The notes under the pieces are model-generated. The model was not told the origin of the DNA, ran no database searches, and saw nothing but the letters and a program-made list of their open reading frames with translations. Positions 1 to 8,630 of a DNA stretch of 64,000 nt are shown here, piece after piece; within the stretch, counting starts at the first letter, position 1; every line of letters starts with the position of its first letter. The stretch is from positions 1 to 64,000 of the forward strand of contig JBGSKC010000077.1 in assembly GCA_041741415.1 (NCBI GenBank), given 5' to 3'. Source of the DNA: JANQTF01 sp041741415. Lineage in GTDB: Bacteria > Bacteroidota > Bacteroidia > J057. The translations under genes and the position numbers were made by a program.

Positions 1-60
1 ATGACGCAAAGCAGGCGACGCCCTCCCGATGTCATGGTGAGCAGGGCCTCTTGGCCCGTC

Positions 61-113
61 GCCGAACCATGACCAAAGCCGAACCATGACACAGCCAAAC
101 CATGACAAAAGAG
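61..113. repeat. short tandem repeat containing AACCATGAC
   Basis: Three imperfect copies of a roughly 17-bp unit, each containing CCRAACCATGAC, lie in tandem. They sit just beyond the terminator-like hairpin downstream of the carboxylesterase gene. The stretch from 1 to 190 has no convincing gene, and what the repeat does is unknown. Confidence 0.6.
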
Positions 114-151
114 GCGAGACCGGAATCAAAGAAATTCTCCAGTCTCGCCTC
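106..151 (-). terminator. Rho-independent terminator of the carboxylesterase gene
   Basis: GAGGCGAGAC (111-120) and GTCTCGCCTC (142-151) form a perfect 10-bp inverted repeat. Read on the minus strand, the stem is followed by TTTTG. The hairpin begins 40 nt after the minus-strand carboxylesterase stop codon, where an intrinsic terminator is expected. Confidence 0.65.
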
Positions 152-190
152 TCAATATCCCGCCTTTCGGCTATGTCTCGGGCAACCCGG

Positions 191-1792
191 CTATTTCATC
201 ACATTCAGCAACTCCTTGTCGAAATGCTTGCGCACTTCGCAGGTATTGTCCAGCATCATGTTGGCGCCGTTGTCTGCGGTGAAGGCAGGCCAGGCTGGAA
301 GGCCAGGGTGGTTGGGGTTGCCGGTTCTGGCAAATTGTACCCAGGCCGCGCTCACTTTTTCAGCGAGGGCGTAGGCCTCCGGGCCGCCGCCGGTCATTTC
401 CTCACAGCGGGCAATGTTGTTGAACACAAAGGGCAGCTCCATGCAGTGGGTGGATTTATACTTGCCATCCATCACGGGCGATTGCCAGGTGAACACATAC
501 AAGTACACCGGAGCGCCTCCCGGCAGTGCCGCTTTGGTCTCTGCCTGGGCCACAGCACCCGGACGGAAGATCAGGTCCACGTCCATGAGGTCGCTGGGGC
601 GGGCAGGATTGGGATAGGCTTTTTTCACTGCTGCCAGGTAAGCCTCTGTTTTGTCGCCATAGCGCTGCTTCAAAAAGGCCATCACCTGCTCTTCGCCGGC
701 GTTGGTCATCCCGGTGAAGCCAGAGGCCATGAATTCATTTTTCACAGTCCCGATCATGAGGGGAACCCCTTTCGACAGGGCCAGTGCCTCGGGCGATTGC
801 AGGTCGTAGGGAAGGAGATCGCCATCCATGCTGGGACCCCAGCTCAGGCCAAATCCCTGCACAGGTCTGCCTTCGGCTTTGAGCTGCGCGGCCACCGTGG
901 CCAGTGCGCGCTTGCCTGCTGCCGAGAGTTCTGCAAATGGCACTTTCTGGATGCTGTCCACATTTGATGGGTCGATGCCCAGTTCTTTCAGCACCTCAGC
1001 TCCAACGGTTTGAGTCACGTCTTTGCCAAACATGCTTGTGCGGAATGCGCCACTCTGGTTAATGGCTTTGTGAAACAGGCCTTTGGCCGAGGGCATGGCC
1101 ATGAGGGTATTCACCTTGGCCCCACCACCCGACTGCCCGAAGATGGTCACGTTGTTGGGGTCGCCGCCGAAATTGGCGATGTTGGCCTGCACCCATTCCA
1201 GGGCCACGCGCATGTCGAGGATGCTGAGGTTGGCGGAATGCTTGTACTTGTCGCCGTAGGCCGAGAGGTCCAGATAGCCAAGGACATTGAGGCGGTGGTT
1301 GATGGACACCACCACGACATCGCCGCTGCGGGCGAGGCTTTCGCCGTCGTAGGAGGGAAGCTCCTGCGAGGAACCGGCGGTGAAGCCGCCGCCATGGATC
1401 CAAAACATCACGGGGCGTTTTTTGCCGTCGTTGATACCGGGCGTCCACACATTGAGGCGCATGCAATCTTCGCTGGAATAGCCCCAGCTATGGTTGAACA
1501 CAAACTCAGACTCGTCCTGTACCGCTGTGGTTGGGTCGAGCAGGGGGGCCACAGGGCCGTAGGTCATGGAGCTGCGAACGCCCTCCCAGGGTTTTGGCTT
1601 GTGCGGCGATTCAAAGCGGGCAGCTTCGGCATAGGGAATGCCCTTGTAGGTGAAGATGCCGCCGTGAATGTAGCCGCGCACTTTGCCGGCGTCGGTTTGG
1701 GTAACAGCCACGTTTTCGCCGGTTTGGACCTGACCACTGGCAGGTAACCAAATCGTGGTGAAGAGGAGAAGAAGAAGAATGGAAATTTTCAT
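191..1792 (-). CDS. secreted carboxylesterase, type B (alpha/beta hydrolase)
   Basis: Predicted secreted serine esterase of the carboxylesterase type B family, hydrolysing carboxylic esters. Length 533 aa, the normal family size. An N-terminal signal peptide (about residues 1-20, ending near PASGQ) suggests export. The oxyanion-hole motif HGGGF lies near residues 134-138 and the nucleophile elbow GQSGGG places the catalytic serine at 221. The segment STHCMELPFVF carries the expected catalytic histidine context, and NEF near residue 350 fits the acidic member of the triad. It is transcribed divergently from a Nudix-type regulator, and a palindrome lies between them, so control by that neighbour is plausible. 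Natural substrate cannot be read from the sequence. Confidence 0.9.
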   Translation of the reverse strand: MKISILLLLLFTTIWLPASGQVQTGENVAVTQTDAGKVRGYIHGGIFTYKGIPYAEAARFESPHKPKPWEGVRSSMTYGPVAPLLDPTTAVQDESEFVFNHSWGYSSEDCMRLNVWTPGINDGKKRPVMFWIHGGGFTAGSSQELPSYDGESLARSGDVVVVSINHRLNVLGYLDLSAYGDKYKHSANLSILDMRVALEWVQANIANFGGDPNNVTIFGQSGGGAKVNTLMAMPSAKGLFHKAINQSGAFRTSMFGKDVTQTVGAEVLKELGIDPSNVDSIQKVPFAELSAAGKRALATVAAQLKAEGRPVQGFGLSWGPSMDGDLLPYDLQSPEALALSKGVPLMIGTVKNEFMASGFTGMTNAGEEQVMAFLKQRYGDKTEAYLAAVKKAYPNPARPSDLMDVDLIFRPGAVAQAETKAALPGGAPVYLYVFTWQSPVMDGKYKSTHCMELPFVFNNIARCEEMTGGGPEAYALAEKVSAAWVQFARTGNPNHPGLPAWPAFTADNGANMMLDNTCEVRKHFDKELLNVMK

Positions 1793-1820
1793 TGCGAGTA
1801 ATGTAAGTAAAAGAAAGATG

Positions 1821-1845
1821 CTATTGTCTCACTCTGTTACAATAG
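1821..1845. promoter_or_regulatory. candidate operator palindrome in divergent promoter
   Basis: CTATTGT (1821-1827) and ACAATAG (1839-1845) form a perfect 7-bp inverted repeat around an 11-nt centre. It lies in the 109-bp gap between the carboxylesterase gene and the divergent Nudix-family regulator. Nudix-related regulators typically bind palindromes of about 20 bp near their own gene, so this is a candidate site. No binding evidence is available. Confidence 0.4.
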
Positions 1846-1901
1846 TAATTAGTCCGGGTAAAAAATCCTATTTACCTTCGGAAAAATTGCCCTCATCTGC
1901 G

Positions 1902-2606
1902 ATGACGTCCTCTGGTTCGCCGAACTACCTTCCCCACCTTGCCTACGACTCTGTGATCTTTGGATTTTCGGGTGAAAAGCTCAAAATCCTGATCATGGAG
2001 TACCACAACACGGGCCTGTTTGCGCTTCCTGGCGGGTTTGTGGAGCGCGGTGAGAACCTGAATGAGGCGGTGATCCGGGGCTTGCGGGAGCGCACAGGCC
2101 TGGAGAAGATCTATCTGGAGCAGTTTTACACCTTTGGCGACACAGCCCGCTGGCAGCCTGAGGTGATGCGCACCATCCTGCTGGCGAACGGCCACGACCC
2201 GGCGCAATTTGCCTGGATGCTCGACCGCTTTGTGTCAGTTGCCTATTATGCCCTGATCAATTACAGCGAGGTGACCCCGCAGCCCGATGTGCTCTCTGAC
2301 TCTGTGGCCTGGTATGACGTGGACGCCTTGCCGCCGCTGATCCTTGACCATGGCGAAATGGTAAAAAAAGCCCGGCAGACCCTTCAGGACAACCTTGACC
2401 GCAAGCTCGTGGGCATGAACCTGCTTCCCACCCATTTCACGATGAAGGAATTGCAGCAGGTATATGAAGCCGTACTGGGGCGGCCTTTACAGCGAAGTGC
2501 CTTTCAGCGGAAAATGCTGAGCCTCGGGATCCTGAAGCGCCACGAAAAGCGGTTTACCGGCAAAGCCCACAAGGCCCCGTTTGTGTACAGTTTTGAAGGG
2601 GAATGA
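1902..2606 (+). CDS. Nudix-related transcriptional regulator (NrtR/AraR-like)
   Basis: Protein of 234 aa with an N-terminal Nudix fold and a C-terminal part resembling the winged-helix domain of NrtR/AraR-type regulators (LPTHFTMKELQQVYEAVLGR and AFQRKMLSLGILKR). The Nudix box starts at G45 (GGFVERGEN...RGLRERTGL), but the REUXEE core is degenerate: G60 replaces the first glutamate and R64 the last. That argues for ligand sensing rather than hydrolysis, as in sugar- or NAD-responsive Nudix regulators. The start at 1902 (MTSSGSPNYL) was chosen because residues upstream in the same frame are low-complexity and run into the neighbour's promoter. It probably controls the divergent esterase and itself. 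The effector is unknown. Confidence 0.8.
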   Translation: MTSSGSPNYLPHLAYDSVIFGFSGEKLKILIMEYHNTGLFALPGGFVERGENLNEAVIRGLRERTGLEKIYLEQFYTFGDTARWQPEVMRTILLANGHDPAQFAWMLDRFVSVAYYALINYSEVTPQPDVLSDSVAWYDVDALPPLILDHGEMVKKARQTLQDNLDRKLVGMNLLPTHFTMKELQQVYEAVLGRPLQRSAFQRKMLSLGILKRHEKRFTGKAHKAPFVYSFEGE

Positions 2607-2634
2607 GACGGTAACATGGGTTCTCAGCCCCTGG

Positions 2635-3636
2635 CTACGTGGTCACGACGATCTTCCCGTTGGCGCGGTTTTCCTCCATCAGCTGATGAGCGGCAGGAAG
2701 CTGGTTGAGGGAAAAAACATGACCAATCGCCAGATGGACCCCGCCGGTTTCGAGGTCATGTAAAAATGAGTGCATCGCAGCGTCAGAACTTCTGATCGCA
2801 CCGCTGTCGAAAGTGGTGAGCCTCACGGTTGCAGGAATGGCTTCCATGGGGGAAAAATCGGAAAGCGTCCAGCTTTCAGACAGCATTCCGGTCATGCAAA
2901 CGGTGCCTCCTGGCGCCACGCACCTGAGAGAATCCCGGAGGGTATTCGCTCCGACAAGCTCCAGCACCTTCTCCACGCCCTGCGGGCACAGCTCCCTGAC
3001 CTGGCGGCTCAGTTGCCCGTCGTCGATCAGCACTTTGCTGGCACCTCTTTCTACCAGCAGCACCTCTTTGTCGCGGTTGCGGGTAGTAGCCCAGACCGTT
3101 AATCCTGCCTTTCGTGCGAGTTGAATGGCCAGAAGACCGACTGAAGAGGTTCCTCCGCGAATCAACAACGTCTCCCCTTCCTGTATCCCGAGGGCCGGGA
3201 ACAAAGATCCGTGGGCTGTCTGGAACATTTCCGGAACTGCACCCAGGATTTCCCAGGGCAACTGGCTGTTAAACGGGGTGATGATATTGCGCGGCAGCAC
3301 GGCATAGGTAGCGTAGCTTCCGTCGTAAGCGCGGCCCATTTCACCCATCCAGGCCAGAACCTGCTGCCCGGAAACCAGTTCCCCCGATGGGTCATGAACC
3401 ACTTCACCGGCGCACTCGATCCCCAGAACCCGGGGAAACTGCACCGAAGGCGACAGGCCCTTGCGCGTCATCAGTTCTGAGCGATTCAGGCCAAAGGCCC
3501 GCACCCGAATCAGCACCTGGCCAGGGCCCGGGTTGGGAACCGGCAGTTGTTCCAGCACAAAATTGGTGGCAGGGCCGGGTACATAGAGCCGGGCTGCCAG
3601 CATCGTGGATGGGATCGGCTGGCCTGAAGGGTTCAT
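2635..3636 (-). CDS. zinc-independent quinone oxidoreductase-like alcohol dehydrogenase
   Basis: Medium-chain dehydrogenase/reductase of 333 aa, quinone-oxidoreductase-like class. The GroES-like N-terminal half has VRAFGLNRSELMTRKG and the VLGIECAGEVV turn. The nucleotide-binding Rossmann segment (LLIRGGTSSVGLLAIQLARK, about residues 158-177) carries the GxxxxVG pattern typical of NADPH-dependent quinone or enal reductases. The cysteine and histidine ligands of zinc alcohol dehydrogenases are absent at the usual places. It converges with the Nudix regulator gene, whose stop codon is 28 bp away. The physiological substrate cannot be assigned. Confidence 0.88.
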   Translation of the reverse strand: MNPSGQPIPSTMLAARLYVPGPATNFVLEQLPVPNPGPGQVLIRVRAFGLNRSELMTRKGLSPSVQFPRVLGIECAGEVVHDPSGELVSGQQVLAWMGEMGRAYDGSYATYAVLPRNIITPFNSQLPWEILGAVPEMFQTAHGSLFPALGIQEGETLLIRGGTSSVGLLAIQLARKAGLTVWATTRNRDKEVLLVERGASKVLIDDGQLSRQVRELCPQGVEKVLELVGANTLRDSLRCVAPGGTVCMTGMLSESWTLSDFSPMEAIPATVRLTTFDSGAIRSSDAAMHSFLHDLETGGVHLAIGHVFSLNQLPAAHQLMEENRANGKIVVTT

Positions 3637-3669
3637 ATCAGCGGGTAGTTTGGCGGATGGAACATGAAG

Positions 3670-4773
3670 CTACCGATAAAACAACCCTGCGCCAAGCTCA
3701 TACCCCGGTGAATCCGGGCGAAGGTGAAGGTAGAATGGAGAGGTGGGATCCAGGTCCATAATGGCAGTATTTTCCCGCTGCAGAATCACATCTATACCGA
3801 AGAGGAGCTTACCGGCATCGCCGGGCGTGACGTTGGTGAGCGGGCCGCCCCCTTTTGTCACGAGGCTCTGGTAGCCGAGCAGCATGGAGTTGGTGAGGGT
3901 GTAGGAAGTGGCTTCGTTCTGGTTGAGGACCCAGAACACATTCGCATCGGCTACGACATTGTTGAAATATTGGAAATCTGCTGCAGGCGACCAGGTCCAG
4001 ACGGCGGCACCGTAATTGCCAACCATGAGGTTGTGGTGCATCTGGCAGCGTTCTGCCGGGCGGTCTGAAAACCAGAACACAACGGCATCTTTCACCCGGT
4101 AAAACACACAATGATCCACCACCACACCATGGCCGCTGGCCAGCACGGCGAGGTGGTTGGGAATGGCGTGAGGGTCGCCGAGAAAGAGGCATTGGGTGAT
4201 GCGGAGATCATCGAGCGACCTTCCCTCGCGCACAATCGGATAATTTCGGCGCACGATGCCGGGGGCCGGGCTTTCGTGAACGGGCGTTCCGAGTACCCTG
4301 AGCCCCTGGATCGTCACATGGCTCGTTTCAATCTGGATGCCGTAGGAGGTTCCGCCGAAAGGGTCATTGTTGCCATTGGGTTTGAAATCCAGCGGCATGG
4401 TGGAGACGATGACTGGCATACGGGCAGGATTCCAGAGGCTGTCGCCGGGCAGCACCTCCGCGCGGATGGTGAGGCGGCCGGCGGCCGAAAAACGCCAGTT
4501 GACCGGGCAAAAGGTGGCAGTTGTATGGAGGTTGTAGATGCCCTCGGCCAGCATGACCGTGATGGCACCTTTCCCATTCGCCTTGTTGATCCTGTCAGCT
4601 GCTTCTACCAGAGACTTCAGGGGTTGGGCTGCCGTTCCCTTTCCGGCGTCATCTCCTGTCTGAGGGTTGAGATACAGCACATTGCCTTCCGGCAGGGAGT
4701 ACATTTGGCCAAAAGATGCCGCTCCGGAAAAGAGAAGGATACAGGTAAAAACCCATGAATAAAAACGCTGCAT
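3670..4773 (-). CDS. exported right-handed parallel beta-helix protein
   Basis: Protein of 367 aa with a signal peptide (residues 1-22, ending AASFGQ). Residues about 30-75 read NVLYLNPQTGDDAGKGTAAQPLKSL, the usual entry of pectate-lyase-like beta-helix proteins. Later repeats (VTIQGLRVLG, LRITQCLFLG, VVVDHCVFYR, CQMHHNLMVG, FQYFNNVVAD) are successive beta-helix coils with an asparagine/cysteine ladder. Such folds occur in polysaccharide lyases and carbohydrate-binding surface proteins. No catalytic signature of a specific lyase family is recognised, so substrate and activity remain open. The gene lies 33 nt downstream of the dehydrogenase start on the same strand order and ends separately. 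Confidence 0.75.
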   Translation of the reverse strand: MQRFYSWVFTCILLFSGAASFGQMYSLPEGNVLYLNPQTGDDAGKGTAAQPLKSLVEAADRINKANGKGAITVMLAEGIYNLHTTATFCPVNWRFSAAGRLTIRAEVLPGDSLWNPARMPVIVSTMPLDFKPNGNNDPFGGTSYGIQIETSHVTIQGLRVLGTPVHESPAPGIVRRNYPIVREGRSLDDLRITQCLFLGDPHAIPNHLAVLASGHGVVVDHCVFYRVKDAVVFWFSDRPAERCQMHHNLMVGNYGAAVWTWSPAADFQYFNNVVADANVFWVLNQNEATSYTLTNSMLLGYQSLVTKGGGPLTNVTPGDAGKLLFGIDVILQRENTAIMDLDPTSPFYLHLRPDSPGYELGAGLFYR

Positions 4774-4784
4774 AAGAAGAAAGA

Positions 4785-5099
4785 TTAGGCTGTTAAATAT
4801 CCGGGATCTCTCCTGCCTGTACCCTTAACCTGGATTAAGAAATGCCATCGTGAGCAGCCGAATAAAATCCAGGAATAATGACGGCATACTTCGCCTGGCT
4901 CCAGCATTCGTTCCCGCCGCCTTAGCCTTTGCTCCGCGATCCTTTCCGCAATGAGTTCCCGCTCCTTTTGCCGGAACGGATTCAGCTGCTCAAGATGCGC
5001 AATCAACGGGTGCTTTTTTGGGTAAATCTTCCATAGATGACTGACAAACAGCGTCCAGCCCTGAGCATCCGGGCCCGCTGTGTTGAAAGATGAGAACAT
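4785..5099 (-). CDS. doubtful small hypothetical protein
   Basis: An open frame of 104 aa fills the gap between the beta-helix gene and the divergent Uma2 gene. Residues 40-66 are rich in Arg, Glu and Leu (PFRQKERELIAERIAEQRLRRRER) and could form a helix. No family is recognised and the C-terminal third looks non-protein-like. It may be a chance frame. It is kept because nothing else explains the 390-bp gap. Confidence 0.3.
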   Translation of the reverse strand: MFSSFNTAGPDAQGWTLFVSHLWKIYPKKHPLIAHLEQLNPFRQKERELIAERIAEQRLRRRERMLEPGEVCRHYSWILFGCSRWHFLIQVKGTGRRDPGYLTA

Positions 5100-5165
5100 T
5101 TTACCCTGCTGGCAAACTCCTCCTTCCCACTTTTTTTCGTACCTTCCACATCAGATAACCCGCTC

Positions 5166-5837
5166 ATGGAGCTCCGCACCGAACAAGAAATCATCGACGA
5201 GATCCTCTCTATGCCTGCCGCGCCCCGCATCATGGAGCGGGTGAGCAACACCCTGCTGGAGGAGCAGCAAAAGCGGGAGCAGTTTTACAACGACATCACC
5301 GAATTTGAAAAGGCTGAATTTATCAACGGTGAAATCGTGATTCACTCCCCCGTGAAGAAGGAGCATAATGATGCCAACAGCTTTATTCACAGGCTGATAA
5401 GCACCTTCGTTGACGTTCACCAACTGGGCTATGTTGGCTATGAAAAGGTCATGGTGCGGTTGTCGCGCAACGACTACGAGCCTGATCTTTGTTTTTTTGG
5501 CAGGGAAAAATCGGAGGAATTCACGCAGGGGCAGAGCCTGTTTCCTGCCCCTGACCTGGTTGTGGAGGTGCTTTCCGCCAAAACTGCGGCCAACGACCGG
5601 GGCATCAAGTTTTCGGATTACGAAGCGCACGGCGTGCTGGAATACTGGCTCGTGGACCCGGTGGCAGGCTGGGTGGAGCAGTACCGGCTGGATGCAACAG
5701 GCCGTTATGAACTGCTCCTGAAAGCTGGCAGCGGCCCCATTTCCTGCGCCGCTATTCCCGGGTTTTCCACCCGGATTGAAGCCTTTTTCAACCCGGAGCA
5801 CAACCTGCAGGAGCTTGGCAGGATGCTGGGAGCGTGA
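5166..5837 (+). CDS. Uma2 family endonuclease-like protein (DUF820)
   Basis: Protein of 223 aa matching the Uma2/DUF820 family of PD-(D/E)XK nuclease-fold proteins. The family core is visible as EFINGEIVIHSPVK, then YEPDLCFF, DLVVEVLSAKTAANDRGIKFSDYEAHGVLEYWLVDP, with the acidic residue of PDL, the glutamate of VEVLS and the lysine K-F-SDYE forming the expected active-site pattern. An N-terminal helix of about 35 residues precedes the domain. Such genes are multicopy in many Bacteroidota and Cyanobacteria and have no established role. Start at 5166 opens with MELRTEQE. Confidence 0.88.
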   Translation: MELRTEQEIIDEILSMPAAPRIMERVSNTLLEEQQKREQFYNDITEFEKAEFINGEIVIHSPVKKEHNDANSFIHRLISTFVDVHQLGYVGYEKVMVRLSRNDYEPDLCFFGREKSEEFTQGQSLFPAPDLVVEVLSAKTAANDRGIKFSDYEAHGVLEYWLVDPVAGWVEQYRLDATGRYELLLKAGSGPISCAAIPGFSTRIEAFFNPEHNLQELGRMLGA

Positions 5838-5950
5838 GGACCTGCAATGGGGCCTGTATGGAAAAGACTGAATGGATCATCGTTGCGGATGCAGGTCCTT
5901 TGATTCAATTCTTCCAATTTCAGCTCCGCCTCCCAGGCGAGCTCGTGCCG

Positions 5951-6027
5951 TGCGGCGAATAGTCCGCATAATCACCGCAAAAATTGCGGGGAATATCCGT
6001 ATATTCGCCGCATAACCTGCGGAGAAT
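5951..6027. promoter_or_regulatory. array of TGCGGNGAAT motifs upstream of the Fic gene
   Basis: Four copies of TGCGGNGAAT lie in 77 bp: 5951-5960, 5985-5994, 6003-6012 (inverted) and 6018-6027, the last overlapping the Fic start codon. Two arms, TGCGGCGAATA (5951-5961) and its exact complement (6002-6012), form an 11-bp inverted repeat. CCGCATAA also occurs twice (5964, 6008). The arrangement looks like a multi-site operator, possibly bound by the winged-helix end of the Fic protein itself. Confidence 0.55.
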
Positions 6028-7129
6028 GTCCATCTACCTCTACCAACACCCCAATTGGCCCCACCTTACATGGGACACGGGTTCCCTGGCCCAAAGCCTG
6101 GGGGAGGTTCGCTATTTGCAGGGAAAGCTGATGGGCAGCATGGAGGCTCTTGGGTTTGAACTAAAGTCTGAAGCCCTGCTCCAAACCCTGACCCTTGACG
6201 TGCTGAAATCGACTGAGATCGAGGGAGAATTCATGCAGCCTGAACAGGTTCGCTCTTCTCTGGCGCGAAAGCTCGGGATGGACCTTTTTGCCACTGTTCC
6301 CTCTGACAGGCATGTGGACGGCATGGTAGAGATGATGCTGGACGCCACCCAGCGCTGTTTTGAACCGCTAACGGCAGAACGTCTCTTCGGTTGGCACGCA
6401 GCTCTGTTTCCCACTGGCCGAAGCGGCATGTACAGGATTGTGACAGGCAACTGGCGCGACGATGCCAACGGGCCCATGCAAGTGGTGTCGGGAGCGATGG
6501 GCGAGCCATATATCCATTTTCAGGCACCCCCAGCTGCCGATATTTCTGGCGAAATGGCCCATTTTCTCCATTGGTTCAACCAGGAAAATCAGCTGGATCC
6601 CGTGCTGAAAGCAGCCCTTGCGCATCTTTGGTTCCTCACTGTTCACCCGTTTGAGGATGGAAATGGCCGGATTGCCCGGGCCCTCACCGACCTGCTCCTC
6701 GCACGGGCCGATCGAAGCAGGCAGCGATTCTACAGCATGTCGTCACAAATCCAGGCGGAGCGAAAGGGCTACTACGACAGGCTCGAAATGACCCAAAAGG
6801 GCGGTCCCGATGTCACGGGCTGGATGTCGTGGTTCCTGAACTGCCTGAAACGTGCCCTGCTTGCCTCAGACGACAAACTGGAAACCGTACTGAAAAAAGC
6901 CCGCTTCTGGCAAGTGCACCTCCACACAGCACTGAATGAACGCCAACGGCTCATGATCAACAAGCTGCTGGATGGATTTGAAGGAAAACTGACTTCCTCC
7001 AAATGGGCGAAAATTGCCAAATGCTCTTCTGATACTGCCCTGCGTGACATACAGGACCTCCTGCAGAAAGGCGTGCTGGACCAGTCAGACAGCGGCGGCA
7101 GAAGTGTGTCGTATGACCTCCTTCACTGA
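6026..7129 (+). CDS. Fic family protein with DUF4172 N-terminal domain
   Basis: Probable AMPylating (nucleotidyl-transferring) Fic enzyme of 367 aa. The N-terminus (YLYQHPNWPHLTWDTGSL) is the DUF4172 domain. S62-TEI-E66-G67 fits the inhibitory (S/T)xxxE(G/N) helix of class II Fic proteins, so the enzyme is likely auto-inhibited. The catalytic motif H207-PFEDGNGR-IAR218 is complete. The C-terminal 60 residues (KWAKIAKCSSDTALRDIQDLLQKGVLDQ) look like a winged-helix DNA-binding domain. An ATG start at 6026 is preferred over an in-frame TTG at 5984, because the latter lies inside the repeated motif array. The target protein is unknown. Confidence 0.92.
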   Translation: MSIYLYQHPNWPHLTWDTGSLAQSLGEVRYLQGKLMGSMEALGFELKSEALLQTLTLDVLKSTEIEGEFMQPEQVRSSLARKLGMDLFATVPSDRHVDGMVEMMLDATQRCFEPLTAERLFGWHAALFPTGRSGMYRIVTGNWRDDANGPMQVVSGAMGEPYIHFQAPPAADISGEMAHFLHWFNQENQLDPVLKAALAHLWFLTVHPFEDGNGRIARALTDLLLARADRSRQRFYSMSSQIQAERKGYYDRLEMTQKGGPDVTGWMSWFLNCLKRALLASDDKLETVLKKARFWQVHLHTALNERQRLMINKLLDGFEGKLTSSKWAKIAKCSSDTALRDIQDLLQKGVLDQSDSGGRSVSYDLLH

Positions 7130-7369
7130 GAAAACAGGGCGGCGGGCATGGGGCCAGGAACCGCAAGGGCTACTCTATTTCCAGCAACTCCACAATTCGC
7201 CGCTCGGACTGTCGCATGAGGGAGGGAATCGCTCAGGAGCCCCGGCGAGGTCTCGTCCTGAAAAAGTTGACAGTTGTTAAGGTGAATTTGCCTCTTCCAA
7301 AGAAAGCCTGAAAAAACGATGCAGGTCATTCTCTCCAAATCCTGTAATTTGCTTGTATAACTTGTTCCT

Positions 7370-7903
7370 ATGAAAACCTGGATCGCCCTCATACGAGGGA
7401 TCAATGTTGGCGGGAAGCACATTGTGCCGATGAAGGAACTTGTGCAGCTCATGGAAAGCAACGGCTTTTCGAAGGTGAAAACCTATATCCAGAGCGGGAA
7501 TGTGGTGTTTCAAAGCGACCAGGATCCCACGGAGGAGATTGGCAGGCTGATCGAAGGCCGCTTTGGCTTCCGGCCGGATGTGTTCTTTCTCAGCGGAGCG
7601 GAGCTGCGGCAGGCGGCTGATCACAATCCCTACCGCCCGGCGGAGGGGAAAATGGTGCATTTTTTCTTCTGCGACGCAGAGCCTGAGGTGGATTTCGACC
7701 TGCTCTCCTCGCTCAAAGCCGATTCGGAAGACTATCGGCTCATCGGCAAAGTCTTCTACCTCTACGCTCCCGACGGCATCGGCCGCTCCAGGCTGGCCGA
7801 CAAGATGCACAAAGCCATCAAAGGCGTGTCCATGACCGCGCGCAACCTGAACACGGTGGAGAAGTTGCTGGAAATGTGTGAGGGAGATTCCCGGGAAGGC
7901 TGA
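7370..7903 (+). CDS. DUF1697 domain-containing protein
   Basis: Full-length DUF1697 protein of 177 aa. The diagnostic N-terminus is present (MKTWIALIRGINVGGKHIVPMKEL), followed by VKTYIQSGNVVFQS and the C-terminal MTARNLNTVEKLLEM. Function of the family is not established. The last 131 bp of the homologous region are almost perfectly repeated at 10393-10522 (two mismatches), where only the 3' end of the gene survives. The preceding 240-bp gap after the Fic gene shows no feature I can support. Confidence 0.9.
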   Translation: MKTWIALIRGINVGGKHIVPMKELVQLMESNGFSKVKTYIQSGNVVFQSDQDPTEEIGRLIEGRFGFRPDVFFLSGAELRQAADHNPYRPAEGKMVHFFFCDAEPEVDFDLLSSLKADSEDYRLIGKVFYLYAPDGIGRSRLADKMHKAIKGVSMTARNLNTVEKLLEMCEGDSREG

Positions 7904-8088
7904 TCAGGAGCTGAGGAAGATCGCATTATACGGCAAACTCGGTTACAAGGCATTCTTGGATTTGTTTTTTACTAAACTTTATCAGACAAAACAGGGTAAT
8001 TATTTTATCATTGACATAGTTCAGTTGATGAGATTCGCATAATTTGATTGGAGACAAGAAAAACAAGACAATGAAACTTGGATGTTAA

Positions 8089-8101
8089 TTTTTTTTTTTT
8101 T
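8089..8101 (+). repeat. 13-nt poly-T tract
   Basis: A run of thirteen T residues lies 36 bp upstream of the lipoprotein start at 8138. Homopolymers of this length are prone to slippage and, when they sit in a promoter or leader, can vary expression. Whether this one does is unknown. Confidence 0.6.
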
Positions 8102-8137
8102 GAGGTTGTAAATAATTTCACATCAACCTTCATTTTT

Positions 8138-8614
8138 ATGAAATCAACGACAGTAGTTCAGCTTGTTTTCTTTGCCATCTTGGCATTTGCCTTCGGATGC
8201 ACATCTGTCCAGATGGAAGAACCTCTGACAATGGCCTCCGGAGAGGGAAATAACCCATTTGGAGGTGAGGTTCTCACCCTTTCAGACTTCGAAAATGGGG
8301 CAGGAGACCTTACAATTGCTCCTGCAAACTACGATTTTTCCTATCCCGAAGTGGCAGCTCTTCCTGAATACGATGTTTATTTGTACGAACTTGAGGGAAG
8401 CCCGTTAACAGAAATTTACGCATACGATGCAAGCATGACGCCAAGCAGTGGGACAGCAGGATCAAGTCTGGAAGCAGCATGCGACAGGAAGCTTGAAATA
8501 TTTGAAGACGAGGGATACACTATCATTTATTGCCGGGATGCAGGAAATCAATGTCATGTAGTAGAGGGAACAGATCCAGGCACTACAATCATTGTACAGT
8601 GCCCCAAGGAATAA
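8138..8614 (+). CDS. hypothetical lipoprotein
   Basis: Predicted lipoprotein of 158 aa. The start at 8138 gives MKSTTVVQLVFFAILAFAFGC with a lipobox ending at C21; the frame upstream of it is spurious. After the lipidation site the mature protein is acidic, and four cysteines cluster in the last third (CDRK, YCRD, QCHV, QCPKE), which could form disulfides outside the cytoplasm. No family is recognised. It is followed by a strong hairpin terminator and is surrounded by a slightly AT-richer leader than its neighbours. Confidence 0.75.
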   Translation: MKSTTVVQLVFFAILAFAFGCTSVQMEEPLTMASGEGNNPFGGEVLTLSDFENGAGDLTIAPANYDFSYPEVAALPEYDVYLYELEGSPLTEIYAYDASMTPSSGTAGSSLEAACDRKLEIFEDEGYTIIYCRDAGNQCHVVEGTDPGTTIIVQCPKE

Positions 8615-8630
8615 CAATCCTTTCTCAACA

